NCBI GenBank assembly: GCA_015501075.1
Contig: JADNYJ010000029.1
Location: 1 to 64,000, forward strand
Length of the DNA: 64,000 nt
Source of the DNA: Gymnopilus junonius
Lineage: Eukaryota > Basidiomycota > Agaricomycetes > Agaricales > Galerinaceae
Direction of reading: 5' to 3'
Shown here in pieces: positions 12,721 through 26,000 of the stretch (position 1 is its first letter; each line of letters starts with the position of its first letter). Under the pieces are notes generated by a model. It worked only from the letters and a program-made list of their open reading frames with translations, was not told the DNA's origin and searched no databases. The translations under genes and the position numbers were made by a program.

Positions 12721-13347
12721 ATATGCGGAGGGGAGGGAAGAAGCTAAGTATCAGAGGGCAACGGGCGTACTGCTTTTATAGTTATACTGTATTGTTGTGT
12801 GGGCCATGTCTACTGACAATGGTAATATCCTTTTCTATGGGCTTATTGGCCCTGCATTTATAATCTTTTTTTTGGTTCTCCGACGTGCCATTGTGATACT
12901 AAAGCCCCAAATACTATTTCAGGCAAGTATGAGATATCAGAACATAAACGGTCCGAAAGAGAAATGACCAGCTGTTCTTGAAGTCATTTTACAATCAATG
13001 GCGTACCTTTGACTGTCAATATCCGAGATGTCGTGAGTGAGAACGTTATGGTTCTTCTTTTCAGCAATAAGCGTTGGGTAAAGGTCTGGATGTTAGGCAT
13101 GTATGTTGGGTTCACTGCTCCCTTCGTACTCTCCAAATAATATAAATACTCAGGTACCAACGGGTCCACACATGCTTCTCAACTTTGATAACTATGGTGT
13201 CGAGAGGCTAACTTGACGCACACCACTATAGACGTTACCTGGGTAGACGTGTCCATAAAATGGAATATACGCAACCTCTTTCTCGTTCTTACATCCCATT
13301 TCCACTAGTTCATATCAATTTGGATCAAAAATCGAAGCTGAATCGTA
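12721..13347. other. intergenic, nothing recognised
   Basis: Divergent interval between the F-box gene (-) and the small secreted-type gene (+). No repeat or RNA gene was seen. Confidence 0.45.
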
Positions 13348-13688
13348 ATGAAGCCCTCACCGTTCATGCTTTACCCCAGCGCTCTAGCCATTTGCGTATC
13401 GACATTCACATCTGCATCTATAACACCCACATCCATTCAAAGTACCCAAGTCATGGCGTCTACGATCTCCGGCTCTGGAGTAATGTCGCCGTCAACAGAC
13501 TCTTCAAGTTCTGCAACAAGTGCATCCAGTAGTGACATGGTTTTAAAGTCAAAAACAAAGAAACGATGGCGATAGGCAAAGAACAGATGACAGCGGGGAT
13601 GAGCGGTACTTTGGCAACCGTTATGGGAGCTATTACTGGGGTTTTCGTCTTTCTTGTTTGGGAAATCATACATTTAGGACTTGCGTGA
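13348..13688 (+). CDS. small Ser/Thr-rich protein with N-terminal signal and C-terminal hydrophobic tail
   Basis: Exon 1 (13348-13539) starts MKPSPFMLYPSALAICVSTF, a signal-peptide-like segment, then a Ser/Thr-rich stretch (STDSSSSATSASSSDM). A 47-bp candidate intron (GTTTTA...AACAG, 13540-13586) restores an in-frame exon 2 that reads MTAGMSGTLATVMGAITG and ends in a hydrophobic tail before TGA at 13686-13688. The product would have about 97 residues. The layout (signal, Ser/Thr linker, small residues, hydrophobic end) resembles small fungal GPI-anchored or membrane-tethered wall proteins. The donor is non-canonical beyond GT, and without splicing exon 1 stops at 13575. Family unknown. Confidence 0.5.
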
Positions 13689-15067
13689 CATTAGCTTGTG
13701 GACAATGGACGCTGACCTGATCGACTACCATCCTCGAATGAACTTTGGGTACCTTTACATACCTCTAATCAGTGCTTTGCAATTTTGTAATTTGCATCGA
13801 GCTTACAGGAGGAATTCTAAGTGGGCCACCCAGAATGAATAAAAAGAGTTCTTTCCTCACTTCCAAGCTAGCACTGCGAGTTAAAATGAAGAACGAAATA
13901 GGTTCACCAGTTTCTATGAGGCGTACCTGAGGGTAAGGGCGGCCAATTTTAGCTAACGCCTTGGAACAGTTTCGCCGATGACCCGTCTCTCTTGGAACTT
14001 GCCGGAGAAATCGGTAAGGTATTGATAGTCCAGCCATATGACTCGACTGTCGAAATGCAGCGAGATGATTTGCTGGAGATCAGCTTTGATAGGAAGAAGA
14101 GCCTAAAGTGTGTTTGACATGTTCCTTAGAAGACGCGAGCTAAGTATAGTAGGCCAAGGGCGACGGTGATACATTGGGGATCAGATTATATTCCGTCCCG
14201 TATTAAGAGCGGGCGCAAGCGACGGAAGCCTGAATCGTGACGAGATAAGATGGAGATGAATGGGAATGACTCACTCGAGGTACATCGAGGGTAATAATGG
14301 GTATCTTTGTGTCAGTATGTTGGATGCGGGACCTGACCACAGATAAGAGCAGAAAGGAAGAGAATAATTGCTGGTGCAAACGTAGTGACAGGTCCAATGA
14401 ATGTAGACAAGTCAAAGGTCGACGCAGTTCGGTTCAAAGGAAGGATTTAAGTCGGAGGACGCTACCGTGCCAGGAAGAAAAGATACGCAATGTATAGCAG
14501 CGAACGAAACACTCGCAAAGTCGCTGTCATGTACAACGAGTAAACGTAAGGTGGTAACGACCAATTTCAGTTAGTAGTTACGGTGCTTTGAGATTCCGGA
14601 GGATCGCTGAGAAAACCAAGAGAAACATCGGGCTTGTGACATATGACAAATTTCCTAAACCGGGTTTGGCCGCGCAGATAACGGACTGGGGAACGGCGCA
14701 ACGGGCTCTCCTTTGCTCCTGCTCACCACTTAGCAGCAGCCCTCTCTTCTCTAATAAGTTCTCGATACCAAGTCAACCGCTTTCTCTACTTCGACTCTTT
14801 ATACTTTATATATTTGGACGAAACTGGTCAGGGGGGCATTCAGTTGCCCGTATTCTGACAGCGAAGACAACCACGGTTTTTTTGGACACGGTTTGACCCA
14901 GTGTGAGTCATTCAGACCTTTCTTTTCTTTAGTTACTTTACTGATCAGTTCTTTGCTTTTCGGGACCTTACAGACCTATTTCTTTATCAATTGCAAATCG
15001 CCTTCGTTACATTCAATCCATTCAAGGACAACCATTGTATTACTAGACTGCTCGACTTCATTTTTCA
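13689..15067. other. intergenic and 5' region of the BCAS3-like gene
   Basis: Short frames on both strands, including a 90-residue - strand frame at 13765-14037, show no recognised domain. The last 300 bases before 15068 are CT-rich, as is usual for fungal promoters and leaders. Confidence 0.45.
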
Positions 15068-18000
15068 TGCCCCAACGTTCTTCTCGCAACAATAACAACA
15101 ACCACTATAATGGACGAAACTCAAATAAACGCACAACCGACTCTCAATCACAAATTCCACCGCACCAGTCACACCGTACCTCACCACCTCCTTCACCGCC
15201 AACCCACCTCCCAACGCCCCTCCCAGACGAGCAGCTGCTCTCTCTCCGAGCTTCCGCCATGGAGGACTCACTGACGGAATTGGGACTTGGCGTTGGCGAC
15301 GCTGCTGCCCCGCCCACGCGTCACGTCGAGTCAGAGACAGGGGTTGACGTTGACGGCGGTGACGACGCTTCGATTGCGGTTTCGACGTTCTCTCTGTCAC
15401 TCGGACACGCGGCAGCACATCCAACTAGACTTATAGATCTCGATACACCCCCTCCAGCTCAGCTTATCGCTCTCCCAGAGCGTGCCGATGATCCGGACGC
15501 GGAGGAGGAAGTAAAGGACCAAGCGGACGTGGATGCGCTTGGACTGGATAGTAGTTACACTTATCAGGCTGCTATGGCCTATCGTTCGCCTCCGTTTAGG
15601 GAAGCTCAACTTCCTGAGAAGCAGGATTCACCGCCTCCGTTGCCGATTCCTCATAGGGTGCCCCAGCAGGAGTTTGGTGAAGACGAAGAAGGCGAAGGTG
15701 GCTTTGTGGGCGAGTTGAATACTAGTAGAAACGCGACGATTCGAATGCCTAGAGTTATGAGGTATGTGATCTCACTTTTTCTTCCTTCATTTCTCTTCCT
15801 TCTTTCTGTCTTGGGTTTTGTTCCTATTTTTTTTTTCTTTTTCTCGACGAGTTTCCTTGCTACCGCGCCCTCTATCTGTTTCTCTCCTATCACATCCTGC
15901 CTCGTTTGATTCATCCTTTCTGCTGCCATTGATGGCCGGTGCTGGGCGCTGTATCTAATCACGCCAACGCGTTCTTCTATATGGAACGGTATTTGGGCAT
16001 TCCTTGCTCTCACCTCATGCCATGCCGTACTCTTATCTCTCCAGGGTTTAGCTGGAACTCCCTGCTGAAGGGTCTGTCTTCTCGGTCCCTGTCCTGACAA
16101 GGCAGGCTCAAAGCTATCAAGTATGGTGTTGTGACCGCTTTGATATGATGTCATAACCTCCTCCGGATCTCCGTCTTCCCTTTCTCGTTTCCTTCCTTGA
16201 TTTCTTCCTCCTTTCAGACCTTTGGATTTCTTTGATGCCGGTCTTTAGTCATGTCGTAGGTTCGTATGTTGTCTCTCAGTGTGTAAATCATCCGCTGCTG
16301 CGCTGAGGGAGGACGAAGAAAGCTTTTTTGGGTTTGTTTGGGGTTTGGGGTTTGATTGGGGTCTGGAATTCGTGTTTTACTTGTGTGGCTCACTCATCAG
16401 GTGAGCATCTTCGCGGGAGGTGAGGCTGAGAGAGAAGGGAAGGCGTTACTTGATGTGATTTGGGGTGTTTGAGGCGTATTTGGGTTTCATTTCATTTCAC
16501 ATCCATATTCATTTCGCTTTCAAGTTGGAACTTTGGGATTTGGGGGAGTTTTGATGTGATGACAGTCGAGGTGTGGGATACGATAGTGCTAGAAAGGTTT
16601 TCGACTGCGTTTGAAGGCGTTTTGTGCTGCTGCGCCTCGAGGAGTAGACTTGTGTGAAGGATGGAAGGACGGCACGTGGTTTTGGGCCTTTGATCTTGCT
16701 TGCTATAAATTCAAATTGGACGGAAGAAAGCGTAGGGCTGCCCACGGATGAATCGTGTTGGTCGCATTGATAATTTCATATTCATCGTCATTTTCTTCAA
16801 TTTTTTTTTACTCTTCGCTTTTGTCCTTGAAGACCAAGGAGCTTTCAAAAATTCTTCACCCTTTTTTTTTCTTCTTTCAAAGTTTCAATCCATGTCTTTT
16901 TTCCATACCGTTCTAAACAAAATAACTAACCCAAACTATTCCTTCCCTTCTTCTCCTTACAATAGTCCCACACACCGACCTTCACTGTCTACTCCAAATG
17001 TCTCAAGCCCGTCAAATGCCTCTTCTTCAAGACCGACAACCACGTCCATTTTGCCGTCATCCCCGGCACTGCAATCCAGATCTCGCTTTGGAGGGTTCGA
17101 CGCATTCAGCATCGGCCAAGCTCTGAGGTCATCCTATGCCTCCCTGCACCGCCTGTGCCTCCTTCAGTGTCGAGGCCGGTGGTCGGCTATGGGGTATTTT
17201 CTTCATCTTCATCTGCCACTGCCAGTCGTGCTGCTGCATCGAGCTCTTCAGGGCAACCACAACAACATAGAAGAGTGGTGTCGCAGCAGGAGTTTGAGAG
17301 GGACTATGAGCGATATGACGATAGTTATAACTATGGGTATCGTCAGCCGGAACCGCAAATGTTACAACCGCAACCGCAACCGCAACAGTCACAGCCAAGA
17401 CTGGAGGAGGAGTATGAATATGATACTTCTCGTTATCCCCAGCAGCAACGGCAGCAGCAGGGGGTGGCGGCGGATATGCGTCGTTTGCCACAACCACAGC
17501 GTCAGCGCATCCAAGGCCAGGAGTCGGGTCTGGCGATGGCTATGAAGCGTGGGTCGCCTACTGGTGGATATACTAGTTATTCCGATTCGGCGGAGCCAAT
17601 GGGCCCGTCCGGACCAGAAGCAGCCCCAAGTCGTGGAATGCGACATGAAGAGAAGGAGAGAGACAGAGGAAGAAGAGAAGCTGAAGTGATCAGCTGGGCG
17701 AGGTGGGACGTGTTGAACGACCGACGGGTGCTCATCATTGCGTACCCGACCAGTCTGCAGATTTGGGACTGTGCGGATCTGAAGGAGGTCAAGGAGGTTT
17801 TGGACGTTGATTTTGGCGCGCCCGAGTGGGGGTTGTTGGTGGGCGATTCGAGTTTTGGCCCGAGAAGGAGAGGAAAGGAGGAGGAGGAAGGAGGTAAAGT
17901 GCGGATGAGGGTCGTGCATGCTGCTGTGCTGCCTCCTCCCAAGATTTTGCCTGCGCCAGGGAAAGCGACGCGGGTGGACGATGTGGATGGATTTAGGGAT

Positions 18001-21000
18001 GTTAGGCCTTTGCTTGCGATTTTGTGAGTTTAATTTTCCTCTTTTCTTCTCTTGAATTTGGCGGCGGGTTCTGATTTCTGAACGTGCTTTGTAAACAGGA
18101 TGGAGCCTGCTAATGAGGACGAACGGGAGTTGGAAACCAGCTCGACCACACTTGTCCTGTACTCTTTGAGGAAGCATCAGATCGTCAAGATGCTTTCTTT
18201 GGATGGAAGGGCTATGCCGACTGGGATTGGTAAGGAAGGGTTTGTTGCTAATGAATTTGTCGTCGCCATTGTAGGTCGTCTTTCTTTTCTTTTCTTTTAC
18301 AACGCCTTGTTCCTTGTTTCGAACTAATTCCTTGATCATTCACAATAGGGTACCACCAATCCACCTAGAATTCACATTCTGTCTACGCTAACGTTTCATA
18401 CGTTGCATATCGTTCATTCGGATGCGCTGGAACCGTTCTACAGGCCAACGGCTGTTTCTTATTCCGCGCAACAGTCTATATCATCTACTCTAGGCGTTCC
18501 AAGCGCCTTGTCACCTTCCACTTCCAATTCGAGCCAGCCAAGCATGGCGTCTACTGGACTATTATCTATAGAGGGAGTAACAGCGGGAACGACACCTCCT
18601 CATCTGATGTATTGCCTTATCCTATCTTTTCGCTATCGCACAGGTTACTTGCCTATGCCTCTTCTTCGCCCGGGTCATCATCACCATCAAGCTCGGATGG
18701 TCAGCATTCTAATTTATTGAGTGCGCTATCCAGCAAAGCGCGCCGTCGACTTTCTTCTTCGTCCAATGCCACATCCGCATCCGGGCCTTCCTCCTCTCAT
18801 GGTGGCGCCTCGAGCAGTGTCTCTTCGTCTCCTTTTGGCGGTCTTGGTTTAGGAGGCGCAGCTGCTGCTGGGAATTGGGAAGCTGACGGGTATGAGCACC
18901 ATCACGCAGGCAGATGTAGGCCATGCCGCGCTCAAAGTTGGAGAGAGCGTACTTGGGGGTATGAGGTTTCTTGGTGGGTTGGCTGTTGAGGCTGCGAAGA
19001 GTCGGGTTAGTGGAGGAAGTACTGGGGCGGCGCGAGGCCTGTTAGCGTTGGATATGCCTTGGGCGTCGAAGGAGGAGGAAGTGGCAGAGGGAGGCTCGTG
19101 TCGAGGAGTGCGCCAGAGAATGTGAATGAGGAATGCGCAGAGATCGCGACAGGCGATATTCAGCGGGAACACCGACGACTCCAACCACAACCACAGCTGC
19201 ACCGCAGACCAGGCAGGTCGCTGAACATGGGTATTACGTCACTGTTCTGGATTTAGCACCGCTCTTCTCTTTTGATCCAGCGCGTGATCCGAGATTGTCG
19301 CCTGCTTCCGTTTCGAGTTCAAGATCTGCATCACGCAGTCCTCATGCCCCTGGACCACCGGCGCCAAGGAAGGTGGATGAATTTTTGGTTTCTCGTTCTC
19401 AACCCGTCGCTGGTCTTTCGTTTTCGAAGGATGGCACCAGTGTAGGCGTCGTTCCCAGGGACGGTCATTCTGTCAAGGTGTTCAAGCTCCATCCAGCACC
19501 TGGAGTCATGGTAGCTGCTTACAACGTTATTTCTTCTTCTTCTGCGCTTGCTTCGTCCCAAGAAGACACTACGCCTCGCGAATTTTCTGAAAGGCAAATA
19601 CCAGAACCTATGACGCGACCTGCGAGTCAATTGTATGACTTGTATAGAGGCAGGACGAGCGCGGTCATTGAGAGCGTTGATTGGTCTAGGGATGGAAAGT
19701 GGGTAGGGATTGGGACGAGGAATAGGACGGTACATGTATTTGGAGTCAACCCGTTCGGGATGAAGCCCGATGTAGTGTGGCATTTGGGAGGGAGGGTAAG
19801 AGATGGCGTTGTCAGTGGTGTTGTAAGTATTTTTCTTGAGACACTTTCTTACTGACTTGTGCTGATTGAACTTTCTAGGAGCCAAGAACGACACAGATGA
19901 CGCCTCTTGTAAGGGTCAGAGCATCTAAGAGTAGCAGCAGTGCGAAGAATATACCTTCCTCGATTGCTTCAACGGGATCTTCTTCCCCGGCTGCTGTGTA
20001 TACTGAACCTTCCAGGGCACCATTAGCGTTTACCTTTGTACCTCCTTCAGAACTGTCTGCCAACATTCAAACCCCAAATTCACCTCGCCACCATCCTGTG
20101 CCCTCTTCCTCATTTTCTCCTTCTATGTCTCCATCATCTCCGACATTTTCATCGGCATCTCCTTCCGTACACGGCCACAGCGGAAGCAGACCTAGTCTCA
20201 GCAGACAACAAACGTCGTCTTCTCCTCATCAAGACATTTTACTATTTGATCCTGCAGATGGTGTCCTTTCCTTGAGGCGGTTGATTTTGGATAAGCATCC
20301 TGTCAAGGAGGGCGGCATCAGTACTGCCATTGGTGGGATCGGCGGAAGTGTGGGCGCAGCTGCCGCCCACGCTCTGGGGGTGACAAGCATTTCGTTGCCT
20401 GGCATGGGCGGTGCTGGAAAGTTGAGCTCATCGCCTTCTCTGAAGGTTTCGGTGGGCGGTGGAAGAGATGTGAAGAAGGACGTCGGATCTGATTCTGACA
20501 TGGAATTGGGTGCGAAGGAGAGTACAGTTGTATGGTGGGATTTAAGGAGTGGTAGGGAAAGTCGAGGCCAGGTTAAATTTGTTTTCGAGCCTCTTGATCT
20601 GGGTTCCAAGGGAAAGGGTCGAACCGTGATCAGTGCAGAGTAAGATATTTTTCCATTTCTTGTGATAACTTGCTTATCCCTCGAACTTTTTGCTTTTCAA
20701 GCTGGCTCGCCCAAGGCGAAATATCAACCTGCTCATCCTCCGAAGTCGTTCTGCCACGTTCTCTGTACCTCTCACACCAATTTTCATTCCACACTCTCGG
20801 GGAAGACTATCACGCACTCATCAGGAGGTATCAGTTCGACATTAATGGCGACAAGATCGAAGTGAGGAAGGAAGTCGAAGTTGTCTCTGCTTTTTCGCCG
20901 AGCTCAGCTGGCGCTGGTGTCGGCCTTCCTGGTGGGGGCGCAGACGCCTTCATGCAAGACTTTGATGCGCAACCTCACCACCGTCATGCTCGACGCATCT

Positions 21001-21810
21001 CTTCCTCATTTGATGAGCCCATCGCGTCTGCTATCTCGGGTTCACTCCAGGTTGACTCTGCGAACTTGCCCCTGATACTTCCCATGTACCCTAACGGCGT
21101 CCCTGGATCGGCTACCGGACCGGCTTTCGCCTTCCCTCACAAGGTGCTGAGGAATGCGATCCCGATTGGGAAGGGTATTGGCAGGAATGTGAACGTCGTT
21201 GGGGAGGGCATTGGGCGAATTGTTAGTGCTGGTGTGGGCAGGAGGGGGCGCGAGAGGGAAAGAGATAGAGAAGGAGGGTTTAGTTTGAATGATGAACATG
21301 GGGAGTTGCATGTTCCCTTGGAGTTTGACGAGGAGGATGAGGACTTTATCGTCCAAGGTGGTACCAGTCAGAGCGGGGTGAACGTCCTGGTTCTTCTGGT
21401 CCTCTTGCGGCGACCTCTGAAAGCTCGCGAGATACGTCTCTTGTTACGCCCGGCAATTCCTCGGTTGCTCACTCCCTGATGATGGATGCGGACGTGGTGG
21501 GACGGGTGGATGAAGAAATCTGGGGCGATGATCTTGCTTCTGTTATTCCCCATCCTTCGACCTCTGCTTCTGCTGGGGTGAGACATCGGCATGAGGGGTC
21601 TCTCGAAGATGATTCCGACTTTGTACGTGGTTGGGACAAACAGGATCGGTTGGCGGTTGAGGAGCAGGAGGGGTATGATGATCTCGGTATAGTGGGTGTT
21701 GGAGGCAGAGTTCAAGTGAAGAGGAGAAGGTACAGCGTGACGTAGAGAGCGAAGCTGAGAGGGATAAGGACAAGGAAAGGAAGCGGAAGAGTAAGACGAG
21801 GAAGAGGTGA
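15068..21810 (+). CDS. BCAS3-like WD40 protein
   Basis: Animal BCAS3 works in autophagosome formation and cytoskeletal polarity; fungal relatives are uncharacterised. Exon 1 (15068-15761) is disordered and Ser/Pro-rich. A 1204-bp intron (15762-16965) has matching phase. Later exons: about 16966-18023, 18099-18270, 18349-19822, 19879-20639, 20702 onward. The beta-propeller shows ARWDVLNDRRVLIIAYPTSL, YPIFSLSHRLLAYASSSP, DGKWVGIGTRNRTVHVFG and LYRGRTSAVIESVDWSRDG. The BCAS3 domain proper follows the 20640-20701 intron: WLAQGEISTCSSSEVVLPRS, HTLGEDYHALIRRYQFDING, IEVRKEVEV. A GTACGT donor at 21622 and acceptor near 21706 lead to a Lys/Arg/Glu-rich end at 21810; without that intron it ends at 21745. 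Several one-base gaps at G or C runs (about 17142, 18573, 18888, 21375) must be filled to keep the frame. Confidence 0.75.
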
Positions 21811-22320
21811 CGGACTCCTCATTTTTATTTAATTAAACAACCCAACGACACAACTACTTTCGACGCAACTTCGCAATGCAATAACGAATCGCATGGATTT
21901 TTCGGGCGGTATATATACAACGTAAATAAATAAATCAGCCAGTACTTTGGATGTATGTACTACTAGATCATAATTGTAAAGAAATGAAAGTAAAAAGAGG
22001 CGTCGTTTATTTTCCAAGGTCAAATACAGGAAAGGTTACCTTACCTTACTACGTGTTAGCGTCTGCAAGGCATAACCAGGTTGCGTCTCAGACATGAATG
22101 CAATGGAGTGTCTAGACACCTGGCCGCCCTTCGCCTTCTAAGAAACCCTCATGCAAAGTCTATCTATATCACCACTCAAAAAAAAAAGTTGATCAAAGCA
22201 AAGATTAGGAACAGTTGTAAGTAATGTAGTGGTTGATATCCTGACGAAACTTTAAAATTTGGATTACGAACACGGTACGACGTTCAGAAATCATTCTATC
22301 TATTCATGTCAATAGGTTGC
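21811..22320. other. convergent intergenic interval
   Basis: 3' flank shared by the BCAS3-like gene (+) and the GNAT fragment (-). It is AT-rich with AATAAATAAATAAAT near 21925, which could serve 3' end formation on the + strand. No gene was seen. Confidence 0.5.
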
Positions 22321-22856
22321 TCAAATCGCATCTTTTCGAAGGACCCAGATGGGACACGATCCCTTCGGGGCTTCTACTTTCGGTATGTACCCAACTACTG
22401 TGTATCCTAATTTTTCGTACCATTTAACCTGTTCAATGAAGAAAAAATATTATAGGGTAGCCATTACTATCCTTCGTCGTGCAGAGACAGAATATTGCGC
22501 CCTTATCCGTAACCTATATTTCATCCTTTACAATGAGAATTAATCTTTGGTTTCCTTGACTTACCCTCTGAAAAATGTCCTTCGCGAGTGCTGTTCCTAT
22601 TCCTCGATTTTGATAAGCGAGATCGGTGGCAGCGAGGTAGCAAACCCAATTATCAAGCTCGCTCTAATTTTATATCGACATTCGCAATCAGCAATAGCAA
22701 CATGGCCAACGCAAGGCTTACCCTCGGTCCCAAAGAGCTGCTGAAAAATTGGTCGATCACTTTAGGGAACTATCTGAATTTAGAACGTAGTGCAGTGAGC
22801 TCATTACCTTGAACTCACGGTGGTCGACACAAATTCCTTGCATCAGCAATTTGGCA
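22321..22856 (-). pseudogene. GNAT acetyltransferase, C-terminal half (split by transposon)
   Basis: Reading leftward from 22856: AKLLMQGICVDHREFK, a GTAATG intron, QLFGTEGKPCVGHVAIAD, then NWVCYLAATDLAYQNRGIGTAL with the acetyl-CoA-binding Q-x-x-G-x-G/A motif A, and after a ~100-bp intron VKWYEKLGYTVVGY, ending WVLRKDAI at 22321. These are the core and last strand of a GCN5-related N-acetyltransferase. The N-terminal half lies at 29267-29711 on the same strand; the 6.4-kb Plavaka-like element lies between. A one-base frame change near 22655 also breaks the core and may be an assembly error. Substrate unknown. Confidence 0.8.
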
Positions 22857-22860
22857 AAAT

Positions 22861-22945
22861 AGTTTCCGGTTTTTTGTGGTTTTTGACGGTTTTTGGGTTT
22901 CTCGGAACCTGGAAACCAAAAGACCTGGAAACCCATTGGCTTCCC
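22861..22945 (+). repeat. left terminus of the Plavaka-like element
   Basis: GGTTTTT recurs three times within 45 bases after the terminal AGTTT, followed by GGGTTTCTC and then GGAAACC copies on the other strand, forming a weak stem. The same GGTTTTT motif on the same strand recurs near the right end, so the subterminal sequence is partly direct as well as inverted. Confidence 0.6.
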
Positions 22946-23095
22946 AGAAAAGGACTCATCTACGTTACTGTAAGGTACAAAATATGTATTCTAGGTTGTC
23001 AAAATAAATTCATGTGCATGGTGGTCAATAAAATGATTAACAAAGAAAGAGTTAAAGCTGTCTAAGGCATCGTGGTGACTGAAGTCATCAGGAAT

Positions 23096-26000
23096 TCATG
23101 AAGATCCATAAATGGGCAGGAGATGAGCTCCTCGAGCAATAGCATCAATGTCAATGACTTCAACAGTAGGTCGCCCTCGCCCATCATGTTCCAACTGAAC
23201 CATCCACATGCCAGTATCACTATCGCATTCATCATCATGGATAAACCAATTGATCAGGGCACAAGAAAAGGTCTTTCGACGGTAGTGAAAGGAAAAGAAA
23301 AGGAGAACACGACCGATCTCCATACCTTCCATACCTTTCTTGGATTCATCAAGAACAACAAAAATAGTATCACGGCGCTCATGTCCAAAGAAAGATGGCA
23401 TTGAGCGAATGTGCTCCCGCTGTAGCCCACCTGCTCCACATAAATCACTCAGGGCATAGTATATTGTGAGGGCAGAATGATAGACCTTGATTTCACCCTC
23501 GAAAACTGGCAAAGCATCCATGTTGTCAGGCACTTCCTTGTCTGGATGATTTTGTATGAAGAGAAATCGGCATAGACAAAGGGGGAAGCTGCGCTGGCAT
23601 ATGAAGTCTGCCAGTTGATGTAGATTATGAGGGTAGCCAGGCTCTGTAAGCAAAGAAGTTAGAGAGCAAATTACAGAAATGATTGATTGAGACTTCAGCT
23701 CACCACACTTGGATGCAAGCTTAACATCCGATAATGTGCCTAATGGATTACCTTCAGCAGGTCCGATGTCATCATCATCATCATCAGCATCATTTTCACG
23801 AGGCTTGCACAACTCATCCTTGTCACCTTCTCCCTGCCCTTCATTGACCTTCATCCTTTCAATAAATGAAGATGTCGTTCCAGCCAATAAACCCCTCTTA
23901 GCGAGCTCTTGTCGAAGGGCAGCCATCTTATCCATTCGAACAAGAGTCTGAAGCATCTGACTCAGGGCGTGATATTGACTGGACCGACGCCAGGGCTCTT
24001 TGACAGCTTTGATGTGCTTGGATTCTGTTATTGATGAGCAAAGGCCATTTGGCAAGCCAAAGAGCTTGATTGAATGAAAGTAGTGATGTAGGGCATGCTG
24101 ATGTGGAAGGGATATTGTAGCTCGCACTCTGGCTTCAATAAAGATGTTGCACAAAGCATGGAACTTCTCCACGCAGGTTCGAAAGTGCTCAAGTGCAGGG
24201 CTGGTAATTGCATTGCGACGAGCTATGTAACAAGCATCCATGAATGTTGCAATGCACTGAACCATCGCAGATGGAAGGTAACCGGCGATTGCTACAAGAT
24301 ATACCTGTTACATTCAGTCAGCCTTAGAACAAAGTTTATTTAACTCAATATGTGAACCTTCATCAGCGCTTTCGAATCGTCACCTGTCCACTGATTGTAG
24401 TCCCGTCCATCTGGAAAACGACGAAGCCCTGGGTAGGGGGGAACCGCCGAAATGCTAAATATCCAATGAGAGCACTGCCGAGGATGTTACTGCCAATGGA
24501 AGAGACTTACCGGTGGTCAATGTCCTCAATTATTTCTAATGCGACCTTCTCTCCATGAACATAATACAAATAATCATTGACCCATGTCACGAGGTGATCT
24601 TTGAAAGTTCCTTTGATTAGTTGGTGCAAAAGATCGGGTGAGAGGAGTTCATGGATATCAGCATGCAGAAATCCATGAGTAAATGGCTAAGTGATACATG
24701 AACCTTCATGATCTTTGACAATGCCAGAGGAACTTACAACTATGTCATTACGGATCCCAAACTCATCCCAAAGAATGCCAGGATCAAAGGTTTTTATTAG
24801 TAAGTCAGTCTTCTCATGTGACCGATGGTGGCTGCCTGGTTTGTCAAGGTCATCTGGCATTGCATCGCATCTGAAAACATGAGCATGAAATACTTAGAAT
24901 AATCCAGCATGGAACACTTACTTCGGGCACCAATTCGAAACAATTCCACCCAACCAAACCTGCTCAGGATAGTCGGCTATGTATGGGCCGAGGCCAAAGA
25001 TTGCGCATCGAAAATGTCCATCAGGACACTTGACGACCTTATAAGTCTCCATATATGGCTTCAGAGGCTCAAAGACAAGAGCGAGACATTGGTGGTACAG
25101 CTGGTGGCAGAATCTCTGGAATTCAGGTCGCTTTCGTTGCCATTTGCTAGCTGCAGTCAGCGGTATGAGCTTAACATATGATAGAAAATGCAAATCAGAT
25201 GTACTTTTTGGAATTGGTAGGAATGCAACAGGAAGAACGCCATTTCCATGTCCACGATGAGCCGTATTGGATATGTCTCCAGGTGAAATATAGACAGGAT
25301 GATACTCTTGGTGTCCTGTTGCAACAGAGACAGTTGTCTTATCACTTCCTGCTACAATTGGTACAAACATTGCACCATGATTTGCATGGTCACGCGAAAT
25401 AATATCCTGTACTCCAAAGTCAGTGTTGAAGTTTGAGAGTAAGGACAATATAAACATACAGCTTGGCGAAAGGGCCAGTCTCCAGACATTAGATCAGAGA
25501 CAATACGGTTCCCTGAGGCATCAAACTCCTGATAAGGAACATATGTAATATGGGGAGAGAAATCCGACGTAGCTAACTGTTGCTCGAGGATGAGGAGGGC
25601 ATCTCGTGTGTTGAGTTCATAGGTCTCTTCCATCCAATGAGGTGGTGTAGGTGGTTTGGGTCCAGTGTAGGAGAATTTGTAGCATTTCCACGGTGTGTCA
25701 CCCACTTGAATTGCATCGATCGTCTGGTAGAGACTGTCAGCATTGCGCCACAGAACTTCATCACCTGTCAAGTGCGAAGAGTCATGTTTGATGACAGTGG
25801 CATGCCAAAGGTCCAACCCTTCCAGAATATCTGACTTGGATGATTGAAGCCGGACATAGTGGTAATATGCCCAGTCAAATGCCAGACAATCTTGAAATGG
25901 TTCAAAGGGGTTCTCGGACATGCTTGTTTCAGGTTCGACAGGTGGGATTTGAGATGCAGGTGTATTCAGAAATTTACCGTCTATGTCGCAAGGTCGTGCT

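Noticed and set aside
13765..14037. 90-residue - strand frame as a gene
   Set aside because: No domain, no phase-matched neighbouring exons, and it has the length expected by chance.
17389..18339. 316-residue - strand reading frame
   Set aside because: It is antisense to the BCAS3-like exons, low in complexity (Arg/Ser/Leu-rich), and has no domain; the + strand carries conserved WD40 motifs.
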